DNA from: an uncultured Clostridia bacterium
GTDB lineage: Bacteria; Bacillota; Clostridia; UBA1381
Direction of reading: 5' to 3'
DNA: 64,000 nt
NCBI GenBank assembly: GCA_947624485.1
Contig: CANQKM010000001.1
Location: 340,168 to 404,167, forward strand
Positions 16,996 through 26,991 of the stretch are shown here, in pieces (positions within the stretch are counted from its first letter, which is position 1; the number at the start of each line of letters is the position of its first letter). The translations under genes and the position numbers were made by a program. The notes under the pieces were generated by a model. That model worked only from the letters and a program-made list of their open reading frames with translations. It did no database searches and was not told the origin of the DNA.

Positions 16996-19200
16996 TTATT
17001 TCACCTTTTTAAGCTTTGCGAATGCTGCCATAAGCCTCTTAAATCCGACACTTTCAAAGTCGATTTCGAGTATGCAGTCGTTACCGGCGGGCGTTGCCTT
17101 AAGCACCGTGCCGCGTCCGAATGCGCGGTGTTCGACCGTGTCGCCCTCCTTGAACGACAAAAATTCGGCTGCGGATAACGACTTCTTTTCGGGCTTTAAA
17201 TACCTGTTTTTGTTTGTAGTCACTATATCGCCGAAGCCCGCCATGCGAACGCTTTCGGCAAATTTCGGGAACACCTTTGTCCTGTCGTCGAGGTATTCGG
17301 TCGGTATTTCCTCAAAAAATCTCGACGGCAGCTCTATATTTGTTTTGCCGTGGATTGTACGGCGTATCGCCTTTGTGATGTGGAGCGTGTCCTTAGCGCG
17401 CGTTATCGCGACGTAGCAGAGGCGGCGCTCCTCCTCTATGTCGTCCTCACTGTTTATCGAGCGTATACCGGGGAAAAGTCCTTCCTCCATACCCGTAAGG
17501 AAAACGACGGGGAATTCAAGCCCTTTCGCGCTGTGTATCGTCATAAGCACAACGGCGTCCTCGTTTTCGTCGTAGCCGTCGAGGTCGCTTATAAGCGAGA
17601 TACCTTCGAGAAATTCCGCGAGCGTTGCCTCCTCGCTTTCCTTTTCAAACTCCGCTATGACCGACATAAACTCGCCGAGGTTTTCAATCCTCGTCTTGCT
17701 CTCTGTTGTGTTTTCCAAAACGAGCGCGGGCATATATCCCGTGTCGTTTAATATCCTCTCCGTAAGCTCATGGAGCGGAACAGCGTCCTTTATTTTACGC
17801 AGCGCCTCTATCATCTCCGAAAACGCGAGCAGCTTGCTTATCGCCGTCTTAAATTCGGGATAATTGTCGGCGTGCGACACGACCTCATAAAGCGGAAGCT
17901 CGTTTGCAGCCGCGATTTCACGCGCGCGGTCGAGCGTCGCGTTGCCTATTTTACGCTTCGGCTCGTTTATTATCCGCGCGAGGCTCACGTCGTCCTTCGG
18001 GTTGTGGATAAGGCGCAGGTACGCGATAATATCCTTTATTTCCTTGCGCTCGTAGAACCGCAGTCCCGACAGCACCTTATACGGGATATGCTCGCGCATC
18101 ATGATTTCTTCTATAACACGCGACTGTGCGTTCGTACGGAACAGCACCGCGCAGTCGCCGAATACGCCGTTTTCCTCGTAATATTTTTTTACCTCGTTCG
18201 CAACATAGCGCGCTTCATCGTACTCGTTCGCGCCTGTGAATGTTATCACCTTGCCGCCGTCGCCCTTTGCCGTCCAAAGCTCCTTGCCGAGCCTTCCGCG
18301 GTTGTGAGCGATTACGGCGTTCGCCGCGTCGAGAATGTTTTGCGTGGAGCGGTAGTTGCGGTCGAGCGTGATTTTTTTCATGTCGGGAAAATCATCTTCA
18401 AAATTTAGGATATTTCCTATATTCGCGCCGCGGAATTTGTATATGCTCTGGTCGTCGTCGCCGACTACGCAAAGGTTGCGGCTGCCCTGTGCGAGCAGAT
18501 TTATGAGCATGTACTGCGAGTTGTTCGTGTCCTGGTACTCGTCAACAAGTATGTAGCGGAAACGGTTTTGATAGCGCATAAGCACGTCGGGGTTTTCGCT
18601 TAAAATTTTGACCGTGTTTAATATTATATCGTCAAAATCGACCGCGTTGTTGTTGTAAAGCTTCGTCTGATAGCGGTAATATATTTTAGAAATAATGCTC
18701 ATTCTGTAATCGCTGCGGTATGTGTTTTCAAACGTCGCGGGATCCATAAGGTCGTTTTTCGCGTTGCTTATTATGGACAGCACGTTGCGCGGAGGAAAGC
18801 TTTTTTCGTCAATGTCAAGCTCACGCATACATTCCTTTAAGACAGTCCGTGAATCTGCCGTGTCGTATATCAGAAAGTCGTGTCCGTAACCGAGAAAGTC
18901 AATGCAGTTCCTTAATATTCTCGCGCAGACCGAGTGAAACGTACCCGCCCAAATATCAGCCGCTTCATCGCCGAGAAGCTTTTCTATACGCGTTTTCATC
19001 TCGTTTGCAGCCTTATTTGTAAACGTTATGGCAAGTATGTTCCACGGATTTATCTTTTTTTTGGAGATCATATACGCGATTCTGTTCACAAGCACCGTCG
19101 TTTTACCGCTGCCCGCGCCCGCAAGCACAAGCACCGGTCCTTCCGTTGCAAGCACCGCTTCCCTTTGTCTGTCGTTTAATTTGTCAAGCATCTTATACAT
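16996..19200 (-). CDS. pcrA: ATP-dependent DNA helicase PcrA (UvrD family)
   Basis: About 734 residues from the ATG at 19200, which has GGGAGA upstream; an upstream ATG at 19323 lies ahead of the predicted promoter and is not used. The motifs of a superfamily 1A helicase are present: LNDRQREAVLATEGPVLVLAGAGSGKTTVL (Q motif and Walker A, given in part), FTNKAANEMK, ILVDEYQDTN (motif II), GDDDQSIYKFRGA, TIHSAKGLEFPVVF and CYVAITRAK. The C-terminal FKEGDTVEHRAFGRGTVL is the Tudor-like RNA-polymerase-binding module. Acts in nucleotide excision repair and in clearing stalled complexes. Confidence 0.95.
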   Translation of the reverse strand: MYKMLDKLNDRQREAVLATEGPVLVLAGAGSGKTTVLVNRIAYMISKKKINPWNILAITFTNKAANEMKTRIEKLLGDEAADIWAGTFHSVCARILRNCIDFLGYGHDFLIYDTADSRTVLKECMRELDIDEKSFPPRNVLSIISNAKNDLMDPATFENTYRSDYRMSIISKIYYRYQTKLYNNNAVDFDDIILNTVKILSENPDVLMRYQNRFRYILVDEYQDTNNSQYMLINLLAQGSRNLCVVGDDDQSIYKFRGANIGNILNFEDDFPDMKKITLDRNYRSTQNILDAANAVIAHNRGRLGKELWTAKGDGGKVITFTGANEYDEARYVANEVKKYYEENGVFGDCAVLFRTNAQSRVIEEIMMREHIPYKVLSGLRFYERKEIKDIIAYLRLIHNPKDDVSLARIINEPKRKIGNATLDRAREIAAANELPLYEVVSHADNYPEFKTAISKLLAFSEMIEALRKIKDAVPLHELTERILNDTGYMPALVLENTTESKTRIENLGEFMSVIAEFEKESEEATLAEFLEGISLISDLDGYDENEDAVVLMTIHSAKGLEFPVVFLTGMEEGLFPGIRSINSEDDIEEERRLCYVAITRAKDTLHITKAIRRTIHGKTNIELPSRFFEEIPTEYLDDRTKVFPKFAESVRMAGFGDIVTTNKNRYLKPEKKSLSAAEFLSFKEGDTVEHRAFGRGTVLKATPAGNDCILEIDFESVGFKRLMAAFAKLKKVK

Positions 19201-19279
19201 AATATTTTCTCCCGTAAAGGCGTTTATTCTAACTAAATATCCGCCCGCTTCGGCGGACGGAAAAACTCTGACATACTGT

Positions 19280-19308
19280 ATTTTAGCACATACGGGCGTA
19301 ATTTGCAA
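19280..19308 (-). promoter_or_regulatory. Promoter of pcrA
   Basis: Minus strand TTGCAA (19308 to 19303), 17 bp, TAAAAT (19285 to 19280). The leader carries a small hairpin TCCGCC/GGCGGA at 19240-19257. Confidence 0.65.
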
Positions 19309-19400
19309 GTCAAAAATAGGCAATGCGCAAAACAGCCGCGCAAATTCAAAAATTAAAATTATGTAAAAAAATTAAAGCCAGTTCTGCAATATCTTTTGCC

Positions 19401-19429
19401 GTATACCAATACGTCATTTCGGCAAATTT
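19401..19429 (+). promoter_or_regulatory. Candidate forespore (sigma-F/sigma-G type) promoter of spoIVB
   Basis: GTATA (19401-19405), 17 bp, then CAAATTT (19423-19429) preceded by GG, which resembles the -35 GYATA and -10 elements of forespore sigma factors. No sigma-A pair is visible ahead of the gene. spoIVB of Bacillus subtilis is read by sigma-F and sigma-G. Confidence 0.4.
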
Positions 19430-19454
19430 AATGAGTGAAAGGCGGTGAAAGCGT

Positions 19455-20441
19455 TTGACAAAAAAAGCTTCAAAAATTTTATTGTTTTTTATGATTTTTT
19501 CGCTGTGCTGCCCATTTGTATACGCCGACGAAACGCGCGTTGTACCCATGGGCAGAACGGCGGGAATACAGATTTACACCGACGGACTTCTCGTTATAGG
19601 CATGAGCGAGATCGACGGTCGGTGCGCAGCAAAAGAGGCGGGCATCTGCGTAAACGACAGGGTGACAAAGATAAACGGCAGCGGCGTTACAACGTCCGAG
19701 GACTTTGCCAAAGCGGTAAACGAGCATCCCGAAGGGTTAAGTCTCGAAATAGAGCGCGGTGACCGTCCGTTTACGGTAAACGTATGCCCCGCGCCCGACA
19801 ATGACGGTGTTTACCGTCTCGGGCTTTGGGTGCGCGACAGCTGCGCCGGTGTGGGAACGGTGACGTATTACGATCCTCAAAGAAAAACGTTCGCCGCTCT
19901 CGGTCATTCTGTAAATGATGTCGATACAGGAGATATTTTATCCTTAAAATCGGGAATTATACTCGATTGCAGCATTCTTTCCGTGACAAAAAGCAAGCGC
20001 GGTTATCCGGGTGAAATAAACGCGTCCTTCGGCGATATGGTTCTGGGTGACGTAAACGCAAACACGGGCGAAGGTATATTCGGCGAAGCGTCGGAGAGCG
20101 GCTTTTTCTCCGGCGGTGAAGCGCTGCCCGTTGCCGCGAGAAGCGAGGTTCACACCGGCGACGCTTATATTATGTCCGACATGTTCGGCGGCAAGCTTGA
20201 AAAATATTCTATACAAATAAAGAAAATCACCGACAGCGCGGATAAGAGCCTTGTCGTGGAGGTGACCGACAGACGGCTTATCGACAGCGCGGGCGGTATC
20301 GTGCAGGGCATGAGCGGCTCGCCTATCATACAGGACGGCAAGCTCGTCGGCGCGGTTACGCATGTGTTTATAAACAGTCCGGCAAAGGGTTACGGCACGC
20401 TTGCCGAAAGCATGATCGACGCGCAGCGAAGCGCCATGTAA
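19455..20441 (+). CDS. spoIVB: SpoIVB serine peptidase (stage IV sporulation, S55)
   Basis: A 328-residue exported protease that, in known spore formers, is secreted from the forespore and cleaves SpoIVFA to trigger pro-sigma-K processing. It starts at TTG 19455 behind AAAGGCGGTG. An N-terminal membrane anchor (ILLFFMIFSLCCPFVYA) is followed by a PDZ domain (residues about 45-110) and the S55 peptidase domain: His151 in FAALGHSVND, Asp272 in VTDRRLIDS and the serine in QGMSGSPI (285-291). Somewhat shorter than the 425-residue B. subtilis protein. It stands alone, convergent with the M24 peptidase gene. Good evidence that the host sporulates. Confidence 0.93.
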   Translation: MTKKASKILLFFMIFSLCCPFVYADETRVVPMGRTAGIQIYTDGLLVIGMSEIDGRCAAKEAGICVNDRVTKINGSGVTTSEDFAKAVNEHPEGLSLEIERGDRPFTVNVCPAPDNDGVYRLGLWVRDSCAGVGTVTYYDPQRKTFAALGHSVNDVDTGDILSLKSGIILDCSILSVTKSKRGYPGEINASFGDMVLGDVNANTGEGIFGEASESGFFSGGEALPVAARSEVHTGDAYIMSDMFGGKLEKYSIQIKKITDSADKSLVVEVTDRRLIDSAGGIVQGMSGSPIIQDGKLVGAVTHVFINSPAKGYGTLAESMIDAQRSAM

Positions 20442-20443
20442 AC

Positions 20444-20465
20444 AAAAAGACCGCGTCTGCGGTCT
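20444..20465 (-). terminator. Terminator of the pyrH-to-M24-peptidase operon
   Basis: Minus strand AGACCGC-AGAC-GCGGTCT (20465 to 20448) followed by TTTTT. The hairpin overlaps the stop codon of the peptidase gene (20464-20466). Confidence 0.8.
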
Positions 20466-21525
20466 AAAGTTCTATAAGTTCCTTCGGAGAGTGTGTAAGA
20501 TTACGAGCCTTACCGTCCTCGATGACGATAAGATCCTCTATTCTTACTCCCCCGAAGCCGTCTACATATATGCCCGGCTCAACTGTTATAACGTTGCCGT
20601 TTTCGAGTTTTGCATTGCACCGCGGCGCGAACGACGGACTTTCGTGTATCTCTATGCCTACGCTGTGGCCGAGACCGTGACCGAAATTATTTCCGTAACC
20701 CGCGTCCGCGATAATGTCGCGCGCAATCTTGTCCACATCGCTGCACACCGCGCCAGCACATGCCGCGTCAATCGCGGCGGTCTGCGCTTTAAGCACAACA
20801 TCGTATATCTCCCTCTGACGGTCGTTTGCCTTGCCGGCAACGACAGTGCGCGTCATATCGGAGCAGTAGCCCTCGAAAACGCAGCCGAAATCAAGCGTCA
20901 CGAGGTCGCCTTGCTCAATCGCCTTGCCGCTCGCAACTCCGTGCGGCATCGCGCTTCTCGCGCCCGACGCGACAATAGTATCAAACGACAGTGCGGACGC
21001 GCCGTTTCTTTTCATGAAAATTTCAAGCTCGAGAGCGATGTCACGCTCGACCGCGCCGGCGCGTATCATGCCGAGTACGTGCGAAAACGCCTCGTCGCCT
21101 ATTCTTTCGGCTTCGGATATGCGGCGTATTTCCTCACTGTCCTTTACGCTGCGCGCTTCGTCTATGACCTTCTGCTTCTCCACAAGCGCCTGATGATTTG
21201 CAAGCTTCATCTTAAGCCGCTTATGTTCGCTCACGCACATATGCGCGGACTCGTAGCCTATATAATCAGCTGAAATTTTTGAAAATATTTTTTCAAAGCC
21301 GTCCTTTATATCTATTACCTCGTAGCCGCTCGCCTGCTCGCGCGCCTGAATCGTATAGCGCGAGTCCGTTATTATAAAGCGCGAATCGTGCGATATTAAA
21401 AGGTACGCGTCGCCCGACGTAAAGCCGCTGTAGTAAAATATGTTCGGGTAACTCGATATAAGCGCGGCTTCGTTGTCGTGCAGTCTTTCGCACAGCCTGT
21501 CAACTCTCTTGTTCACCTTCATCAT
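20464..21525 (-). CDS. M24-family Xaa-Pro aminopeptidase/dipeptidase
   Basis: A 353-residue metallopeptidase of the creatinase (pita-bread) fold. The N-terminal domain (residues about 1-120) precedes the catalytic domain with metal ligands in LDFGCVFEGYCSDMTRT (two Asp), GHGLGHSVGIEIHE (His), VITVEPGIYVDG (Glu) and GGVRIEDLI (Glu). It cleaves the bond ahead of proline in peptides; cytosolic. Its ATG overlaps the aroQ stop by four bases, and it is the last gene of the long operon, followed by a clear terminator. Often annotated pepQ/ypdF/yqhT, next to aroQ in Clostridia and Bacilli. Confidence 0.93.
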   Translation of the reverse strand: MMKVNKRVDRLCERLHDNEAALISSYPNIFYYSGFTSGDAYLLISHDSRFIITDSRYTIQAREQASGYEVIDIKDGFEKIFSKISADYIGYESAHMCVSEHKRLKMKLANHQALVEKQKVIDEARSVKDSEEIRRISEAERIGDEAFSHVLGMIRAGAVERDIALELEIFMKRNGASALSFDTIVASGARSAMPHGVASGKAIEQGDLVTLDFGCVFEGYCSDMTRTVVAGKANDRQREIYDVVLKAQTAAIDAACAGAVCSDVDKIARDIIADAGYGNNFGHGLGHSVGIEIHESPSFAPRCNAKLENGNVITVEPGIYVDGFGGVRIEDLIVIEDGKARNLTHSPKELIEL

Positions 21526-21953
21526 CCCTTATCCGCAAGATATTCGAGCGCAAGCTCGTATCCCTTAAAGCCGAGACCGCAGATCTGACCGTCACATTCG
21601 GGAGCGGTCACGCTCGTGTGACGGAATTCCTCGCGCTTGTGTATGTTTGAAATATGCACCTCAACGGTCGGGATTTTAACTGAGCCGAGCGCGTCGCGTA
21701 TCGCGTATGAATAGTGCGTGTGCGCGCCGGGGTTCATTATTATACCGTCGTACACGCCGAGAGCCGAGTGTATTTTCTCGACGATCTCGCCCTCGAAATT
21801 GCTTTGGAAAAAGTCAACGCCCACACCGAGCTTTTTTGCCTTTTCCGTTACGAGCGATTCAAGGTCGCTTAGCGTGTTTTTGCCGTAAACATCGGGTTCG
21901 CGCACGCCGAGCATATTTAAATTTACTCCGTTTATCACAAGATATTTTTTCAT
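21522..21953 (-). CDS. aroQ: Type II 3-dehydroquinate dehydratase
   Basis: A 143-residue dodecameric enzyme converting 3-dehydroquinate to 3-dehydroshikimate in the shikimate pathway. Motifs are [18 protein letters not shown] (general-base Tyr region), [30 protein letters not shown] and [19 protein letters not shown]. Length fits the family. It overlaps ispG at its start and the M24 peptidase at its end by four bases each, so all three are translationally coupled. Confidence 0.97.
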   Translation of the reverse strand: MKKYLVINGVNLNMLGVREPDVYGKNTLSDLESLVTEKAKKLGVGVDFFQSNFEGEIVEKIHSALGVYDGIIMNPGAHTHYSYAIRDALGSVKIPTVEVHISNIHKREEFRHTSVTAPECDGQICGLGFKGYELALEYLADKG

Positions 21954-23008
21954 ATCGTTTCCTCCAGTCTTTTAATTTCGGACATAAGCTCGTCCACAAT
22001 TTTATCCTCGGGTACTTTTCTTATAATCTCGCCCTTGCGGAATATAAGTCCTTCTCCCCTGCCTCCGGCAATTCCGATATCAGCTTCGCGCGCCTCGCCC
22101 GGACCGTTTACCGCGCAGCCCATAACGGCTATTTTAAGCGGCTTTTTGAGATTACGCGCGCGCTTTTCAACCTCGTTCGCTATCGGTATAAGGTCGATCT
22201 GCGTTCTGCCGCACGTCGGACAGGAAATGATTTCCGCGTTCGTTCTGCGCAAGCCGAGTACCTTCTGTATATCGTACGCCGCGTACACTTCTTCTACGGG
22301 ATCGGCTGTAAGCGATACGCGCATTGTGTCGCCTATGCCCTCGGCTAAAAGCGCGCCGATACCGACAGCCGACTTAATTGTTCCCGAGCGGAGCGTTCCC
22401 GCCTCGGTAACGCCTATATGTAACGGTATATCGGTCATTTCGTCAAACAGCCTGTACGCTTCAAGCATTTTCGGCACATCGGACACCTTTATGGACACAA
22501 CTACGTCGTGAAAATCAAGCTCGTCCAAAATTCGGACGTGACCTAAAGCGCTCTCGACAAGCGCGCGCGCGGTAACGCCGCCGTACTTTGCGAGCAGATT
22601 TTTTTCGAGCGAGCCGCCGTTTACGCCGATACGTATAGGAACGGCGCGCTCCTTTGCCATTTCAACAACCTGCCGCACCCTGTCGCGGTCGCCGATGTTG
22701 CCGGGGTTTATTCTGACCTTATCCGCGCCGTTTTTCATACATTCGAGCGCGAGACGGTAGTCGAAATGTATATCGACCACGAGCGGTATATGAATTTGCT
22801 TTTTTATTTCTTTAACAGCCTGCGCCGCCTCCATATCGGGTACGGCTGCGCGTATGATCTCACACCCCGCGTTTTCAAGCTCCGCAATCTGATTCACCGT
22901 TGCTCTAACGTCGCGCGTGTCGGTGTTGCACATTGACTGTATCGCGACGGGGTTACCGCCGCCTATTTTAACGCCGCCGATATTGACCGTTCTCTTTTGT
23001 TTCCTCAT
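21950..23008 (-). CDS. ispG: 4-hydroxy-3-methylbut-2-enyl-diphosphate synthase (flavodoxin type)
   Basis: A 352-residue 4Fe-4S enzyme of the MEP isoprenoid pathway that reductively converts MEcPP to HMBPP. It has [24 protein letters not shown] (in part), the TIM-barrel region [10 protein letters not shown], and the cluster ligands in [11 protein letters not shown] and [21 protein letters not shown]. With dxr three genes upstream it gives two MEP steps in one operon. The stop of rseP is 2 bp away. Confidence 0.97.
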   Translation of the reverse strand: MRKQKRTVNIGGVKIGGGNPVAIQSMCNTDTRDVRATVNQIAELENAGCEIIRAAVPDMEAAQAVKEIKKQIHIPLVVDIHFDYRLALECMKNGADKVRINPGNIGDRDRVRQVVEMAKERAVPIRIGVNGGSLEKNLLAKYGGVTARALVESALGHVRILDELDFHDVVVSIKVSDVPKMLEAYRLFDEMTDIPLHIGVTEAGTLRSGTIKSAVGIGALLAEGIGDTMRVSLTADPVEEVYAAYDIQKVLGLRRTNAEIISCPTCGRTQIDLIPIANEVEKRARNLKKPLKIAVMGCAVNGPGEAREADIGIAGGRGEGLIFRKGEIIRKVPEDKIVDELMSEIKRLEETI

Positions 23009-23010
23009 TT

Positions 23011-24168
23011 TTAACCTCCGAATAAGCTCATAACGTCCTTAAACGATATGAAAATCACAAACAGCAGCAAAAGCGCCATTCCGACGGCGTGTATAATACC
23101 TTCCTTGTCGGGCGGCACTCGTCTGCGCGTAATCATCTCCCACAGCACAAACAGTATTCTGCCGCCGTCGAGCGCCGGTATCGGCAATAGGTTGAAGATA
23201 CCGAGGTTTATCGTTAGCAGCGCGATAAGATTCAGCACGTCGAGCCAGCTTCTGCTGCCGGAATGTACGGCAGTGTTCACTTCGCGGACGATACCGACAG
23301 GGCCCGACACCTCATGTATGCCGATTTTGCCCGTGATGATCTGCCAGAACGACTGGTACACGAGCTTTACGACGAATTTCGTTTCGTTCCACGCCTCGCC
23401 CCAGACGTTAAAGGCGTTTATTTCCTTCGGCTGCGGCGTGAAACCGATTATATAGCGCGTTATTGTTTTCGTTGTGCCTAAGAGCGTCTCGTCCTTCGGG
23501 TTATCCTCGGAATACGGCACAAAATAGCTTTCACTATCCGTGCCGTTTATTTTGACGCTGACGTTTACGCCGTCGTCGGTGTAGCTTTGGTCTATGATCT
23601 GCTCCGTCGGCTTAAATTCAAGCTCATGCGTTTCGTTTCCGCGCTTTACTTTGATCGTGGCGTACTCGTCCTTGCGGAAGTTTTGAGTGTAAAGCGTGAT
23701 ATCGTTGTAGCAGCTTACGCCCTTACCGTTTATCGCAACGATTTTGTCGCCCGCCGTCATGCCGCTTTGCTCGACGTAGCTCCCCGGCACGACCGACTGC
23801 GCAACGTTTGTTGCCACGGGCGATATTGCCGGTACTATAAACATGAACAGCATAAATCCGAGTATTATGTTGAATATTCCGCCTGCCAAAAGCACCAAAA
23901 GTCTTTTCCACGGCTTTTGGTTCACAAAGGATCTCTCGTCACGTGTGTCCTCGTCCTCGCCGTCGTCGAATTTGCAGTAGCCGCCGAGCGGAAGAAGGCG
24001 CAGAGAATACTGCGTTTCACCCTTCTGCTTCTTGAATATCAGCGGGCCCGCGCCTACGGAAAACTCGTCAACCCTGAATTTAAGAGCCTTAGCAACTATA
24101 AAATGACCGAATTCGTGAAACGAAATCAGCACAAGAAACATTATGACGGATACAATCGCCGTTACCAC
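23011..24168 (-). CDS. rseP: RIP zinc metalloprotease RseP/RasP
   Basis: A 385-residue membrane site-2 protease. The zinc motif HEFGH is at residues 18-22 in the first helix, a PDZ domain covers about 125-200 ([19 protein letters not shown]), and the second ligand region is [19 protein letters not shown]. It carries out regulated intramembrane proteolysis, for example of anti-sigma factors, and clears signal peptides. The position between dxr and ispG is conserved in Firmicutes. Confidence 0.95.
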   Translation of the reverse strand: MVTAIVSVIMFLVLISFHEFGHFIVAKALKFRVDEFSVGAGPLIFKKQKGETQYSLRLLPLGGYCKFDDGEDEDTRDERSFVNQKPWKRLLVLLAGGIFNIILGFMLFMFIVPAISPVATNVAQSVVPGSYVEQSGMTAGDKIVAINGKGVSCYNDITLYTQNFRKDEYATIKVKRGNETHELEFKPTEQIIDQSYTDDGVNVSVKINGTDSESYFVPYSEDNPKDETLLGTTKTITRYIIGFTPQPKEINAFNVWGEAWNETKFVVKLVYQSFWQIITGKIGIHEVSGPVGIVREVNTAVHSGSRSWLDVLNLIALLTINLGIFNLLPIPALDGGRILFVLWEMITRRRVPPDKEGIIHAVGMALLLLFVIFISFKDVMSLFGG

Positions 24169-24185
24169 AAAAAAGCCTCCCGTAT

Positions 24186-25331
24186 TTACATACTGTATAC
24201 AATTTCCTTCGCCGCTCTGTCCGTTTCGAGAATGTCGTCAAGCGAGGGATCTTCTATATTTTTGATATTGTTCATAGCATTTGCTATCGCGTCGGATATG
24301 CCGAGGTAAGAGAGCCTGCCGTTCATAAACATATCGACAGCCGCCTCGTCCGCGCTGTTAAAGACCGTCGGCATAACGCCGCCCGTTTTCATCGCGTCGT
24401 ATGCGAGCTTCAGGGCGAAAAACGTTTCCGTGTCGGGTTCTTCAAACGTCAGGTCGCGGTACGCGAAAAGGTCAAGCTCGTTGCCTTTCATCGGCAGTCG
24501 GTTCGGGTACGTGAGCGCGTACTGTATCGGCAGCTTCATATCCGGCACGCCGAGCTGCGCTATTACCGCGTTGTCGCAGAATTCCACAGCCGAATGTACG
24601 ACGCTCTGTCTGTGAACGAGTACCTTTATATTCTCCGTGCCGAACAGCCACCGCGCCTCCATGACCTCCAAACCCTTATTCACGAGCGTCGAGGAATCTA
24701 TCGTCACCTTAGCGCCCATGTCCCAGTTGGGGTGCTTTAACGCGTCGGCGGGCGTTATATTCGTAAGCTCCGCTCTTTTTTTGCCGAAGAACGGACCGCC
24801 CGACGCGGTGAGCAGTATACGCTTTATTTCGCGCCTGTCGCGGCAGCATTCGAGCGACTGAAAAATCGCGCTGTGTTCGCTGTCGACCGGCAGCAGCTTT
24901 ACGCCGTGTTCATTCGCGAGACGCGTCACAATATGACCGCCCGTTACGAGCGTTTCCTTATTTGCGAGGGCTATATTCTTCCCCGCCTTTATTGCTTCGA
25001 TCGTCGGCAAAAGTCCCGATATGCCGACAACCGCAGTAACGACCGTTTGAGTTCCGCCGGCTGTCGCGGCTTCCGTAAGTCCTTCTTCGCCAGACACTAC
25101 CTTTATATCGGTGTCCGCGAGCTTTATTTTGAGTTCCTTTGCCTTATCCCCGTCCGTAACGCACACAAGACGCGGCTTAAACTCACGCGCCTGCTTTTCG
25201 AGGAGCGCGGTATTTTTCCTTGCCGTCATTGCCTCGACCTTTATGCCCCTATACTCTCGCACAATTTCAAGCGTTTGAGTGCCTATCGAGCCTGTGGAGC
25301 CGAGCAATGATATTTTATGCTCAAATTCCAT
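24186..25331 (-). CDS. dxr: 1-deoxy-D-xylulose-5-phosphate reductoisomerase
   Basis: A 381-residue NADPH enzyme, the committed step of the MEP pathway. It has LLGSTGSIGTQTLEIV (NADPH binding), ALANKETLVTGG, PVDSEHSAIFQSL (metal/substrate loop) and TASGGPFFGKKRAEL. Full length. It lies 17 bp upstream of rseP and 29 bp downstream of cdsA in the operon. Confidence 0.97.
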   Translation of the reverse strand: MEFEHKISLLGSTGSIGTQTLEIVREYRGIKVEAMTARKNTALLEKQAREFKPRLVCVTDGDKAKELKIKLADTDIKVVSGEEGLTEAATAGGTQTVVTAVVGISGLLPTIEAIKAGKNIALANKETLVTGGHIVTRLANEHGVKLLPVDSEHSAIFQSLECCRDRREIKRILLTASGGPFFGKKRAELTNITPADALKHPNWDMGAKVTIDSSTLVNKGLEVMEARWLFGTENIKVLVHRQSVVHSAVEFCDNAVIAQLGVPDMKLPIQYALTYPNRLPMKGNELDLFAYRDLTFEEPDTETFFALKLAYDAMKTGGVMPTVFNSADEAAVDMFMNGRLSYLGISDAIANAMNNIKNIEDPSLDDILETDRAAKEIVYSM

Positions 25332-25360
25332 ATTATATAACTCCGTATACCGTCATTTGT

Positions 25361-26212
25361 TTATGCCACGGAAAGTATCGCAGCAAGTATGCCGAACACA
25401 AACGGCGAGATAAACATAACGCTGTCGAATCTGTCCATAAAACCGCCGTGTCCCGGGAAGAACGTTCCGAAATCCTTAACGCCCGTGTCTCTCTTTATCG
25501 CCGACGCGACAAGGTCGCCTATCTGACCGAACAGCGAGCCGGCAACGCCTGTAAGCGCACCTACGGCGAGCCACGGCACATCAAGACCGAGCGCGTTATT
25601 CAATATGAAAAGGTACAGCGTGCATATTACAGCCGCGCCGACAATGCCGCCGATAGCGCCCTCGACGGTTTTGTTGGGACTTACATGAGGTATCAGCTTA
25701 TGCCTGCCGATAAACCGTCCCGTGAGGTACGCGAAGGAGTCCGACGACCACGCGCACAGGAATATAAGCATCATGTAGCCGTTGCCGAAATATTTCTTCG
25801 ACAGCATTATGCACGCCATTGAAACCGTGACGTACATGGTGAGGAACGCGTTTGAAAGCACTTCCCTGTAATTCCACCGTCCGTGCAGTGCCACAACAAG
25901 AACCATATTTATAAATATAATGAGTATCGCAGCCATCGCGCAAAGCTCCGCCGTTGTGTGGAAATTATAGCCTATAACGAACGGAACGCCGGCAGCCATA
26001 AGTATAGCCGAGCATATAAAGCCCGTCACGCGCATCGCCTTTGACGCTTTTGAAGCCGCGTAACATTCATGCAGCATTAAAAGTATTACAACGGCAATCG
26101 CGGCGGCAAACACAATATCGCCGACCAGCTGACCGAAGAAAATTTCCGGCAGGAACAGCAGCGCAAAAAACAGCAGCAGCGCCGCCACAGAAGTTATCAC
26201 TCTCGTTTTCAT
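25361..26212 (-). CDS. cdsA: Phosphatidate cytidylyltransferase
   Basis: A 283-residue integral membrane enzyme that makes CDP-diacylglycerol from phosphatidate and CTP. About seven or eight hydrophobic segments, and the C-terminal family signature is intact: SLFGQIGDLVASAIKRDTGV, then FPGHGGFMDRFDSVMF. The stop-to-start distance from uppS is 3 bp, so the two are coupled. Confidence 0.96.
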   Translation of the reverse strand: MKTRVITSVAALLLFFALLFLPEIFFGQLVGDIVFAAAIAVVILLMLHECYAASKASKAMRVTGFICSAILMAAGVPFVIGYNFHTTAELCAMAAILIIFINMVLVVALHGRWNYREVLSNAFLTMYVTVSMACIMLSKKYFGNGYMMLIFLCAWSSDSFAYLTGRFIGRHKLIPHVSPNKTVEGAIGGIVGAAVICTLYLFILNNALGLDVPWLAVGALTGVAGSLFGQIGDLVASAIKRDTGVKDFGTFFPGHGGFMDRFDSVMFISPFVFGILAAILSVA

Positions 26213-26215
26213 TCG

Positions 26216-26953
26216 TCATATCCCCCCAAATCTTCTTCCTCTTTGTCCAAACTCACTAACGGCATGTCTGAAATCCGACGGCTTAAAATCAGGCCAAAGC
26301 TTATCTGTGAACCACATCTCCGCGTAGCTTACCTGCCACAGCATGAAATTTGAAAGCCGCATTTCGCCGCTCGTCCGTATAAGTAAATCCACGTCCGGCT
26401 GACCGTGCGTGTAGAGTTTGCCGTCAACGGTTTGCTCGTCAATATCGCCCACATCGAGCGCGCCTCTTTGCACGTCGGCGCATATCTCTCTCACGGCATG
26501 AGTTATTTCCTCTCGTCCGCCGTAGTTTAAGGCTATGTTTAGTATAGTTCCGGTGTTATGCTCGGTCAGCTTTTCCGTCTTTATAATCTGCTCCTGTATT
26601 TCCTCACTTAGCTCCGCGCGCGAGCCGATAACGCGTATTACCGTGTTGTCGCCCGCGAGGTTTTTCTCCGCGTTTTTGAGGTAGTCGAGAAGCAGAGACA
26701 TAAGGTATTTTACCTCGTCAGCCGGCCGTTTCCAGTTCTCGGTCGAGAACGCGTACACCGTCACATATTCTATACCGAGCTTGTTCGCCTCGGTAACTAT
26801 TTTTTTCAGTGCCTCCGCGCCCGCGCTGTGACCGGCGCTGCGCGGCAGTCCTCTTTTTTTTGCCCACCTGCCGTTGCCGTCCATGATTATACCGACGTGG
26901 CGCGGCAGATGCTTCGGCTCCGTGCCGATTTTTTCTTTACGCTTAAACAGCAT
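26216..26953 (-). CDS. uppS: Isoprenyl transferase (undecaprenyl diphosphate synthase type)
   Basis: A 245-residue cis-prenyltransferase making the C55 lipid carrier for cell-wall synthesis. It has HVGIIMDGNGRWAKKRGLPR (catalytic Asp), GHSAGAEALKKI, YAFSTENWKRP, NIALNYGGREEI and LLIRTSGEMRLSNFMLWQ with the usual C-terminal AEMWFTDKLWPDF. Full length. A hairpin sits in the 72-bp gap to frr upstream. Confidence 0.96.
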   Translation of the reverse strand: MLFKRKEKIGTEPKHLPRHVGIIMDGNGRWAKKRGLPRSAGHSAGAEALKKIVTEANKLGIEYVTVYAFSTENWKRPADEVKYLMSLLLDYLKNAEKNLAGDNTVIRVIGSRAELSEEIQEQIIKTEKLTEHNTGTILNIALNYGGREEITHAVREICADVQRGALDVGDIDEQTVDGKLYTHGQPDVDLLIRTSGEMRLSNFMLWQVSYAEMWFTDKLWPDFKPSDFRHAVSEFGQRGRRFGGI

Positions 26954-26991
26954 TTCCTATCCCTTTCGGAGTTTTATTTTTGATATTAAAA

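Noticed and set aside
19201..19323. N-terminal extension of PcrA to an ATG at 19323
   Set aside because: The extension lies upstream of the predicted promoter -10 and has no helicase homology; ATG 19200 fits family and binding site.
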